From the NCBI GenBank assembly GCA_902795255.1, contig CADBKS010000184.1, positions 1-5,787 of the forward strand: 5,787 bases of DNA. Direction: 5' to 3'. The notes beneath the pieces were generated by a model that worked only from the letters and a program-made list of their open reading frames with translations, was not told where the DNA came from and ran no database searches. Below, in pieces: positions 5,782 through 5,787 of this stretch (the first letter of the stretch is position 1; each line of letters opens with the position of its first letter). A program made the position numbers and the translations under genes. Source of the DNA: an uncultured Chloroflexota bacterium (GTDB lineage: Bacteria; Chloroflexota; Anaerolineae; Anaerolineales; Anaerolineaceae).

Positions 5782-5787
5782 TGACAA

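Overview
This window looks like chromosomal DNA of an anaerobic, moderately GC-rich bacterium, most likely a member of the Bacillota (Firmicutes). The reasons are Shine-Dalgarno sites of the GGAGG type, TTGTCA/TATAAT-like promoters, a Firmicutes-type xanthine phosphoribosyltransferase, tightly packed overlapping genes and an intrinsic terminator. The isoprenoid genes are of a kind better known from archaea and Chloroflexota, so a Chloroflexota source cannot be excluded from this sequence alone.

Layout. (1) 1-501, minus strand: xanthine phosphoribosyltransferase (xpt), running off the left edge, with its own promoter at 548-577. (2) 502-730: divergent intergenic region holding the xpt promoter, two inverted repeats that could be operators (592-612 and 643-656) and a probable promoter directly against the next start codon. 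(3) 731-3313, plus strand: three tightly packed genes. They encode a UbiA-family membrane transferase resembling decaprenyl-phosphate phosphoribosyltransferase, a mevalonate kinase of the GHMP superfamily and an isopentenyl phosphate kinase. (4) 3340-3369: a strong hairpin terminator between convergent units. (5) 3369-5722, minus strand: an MFS transporter followed by a membrane-anchored alpha/beta hydrolase whose start overlaps the transporter stop by 4 bases.

How the genes may work together. Mevalonate kinase makes mevalonate 5-phosphate, and isopentenyl phosphate kinase makes isopentenyl diphosphate. These are the first and last kinase steps of the alternative mevalonate pathway, but the connecting phosphomevalonate decarboxylase is not in the window. 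The UbiA protein would use a polyprenyl phosphate, a downstream product of the same pathway, and by family would attach phosphoribose from PRPP. A single transcript may therefore link isoprenoid precursor supply to a polyprenyl-phosphate sugar carrier. An alternative is a prenol or prenyl-phosphate salvage cassette. The MFS/hydrolase pair looks like a separate uptake-and-hydrolysis unit with unknown substrate.

The most notable content is the UbiA-MVK-IPK operon, its apparently leaderless start and the palindromes in front of it. I found no tRNA, rRNA, CRISPR array, insertion sequence or riboswitch.
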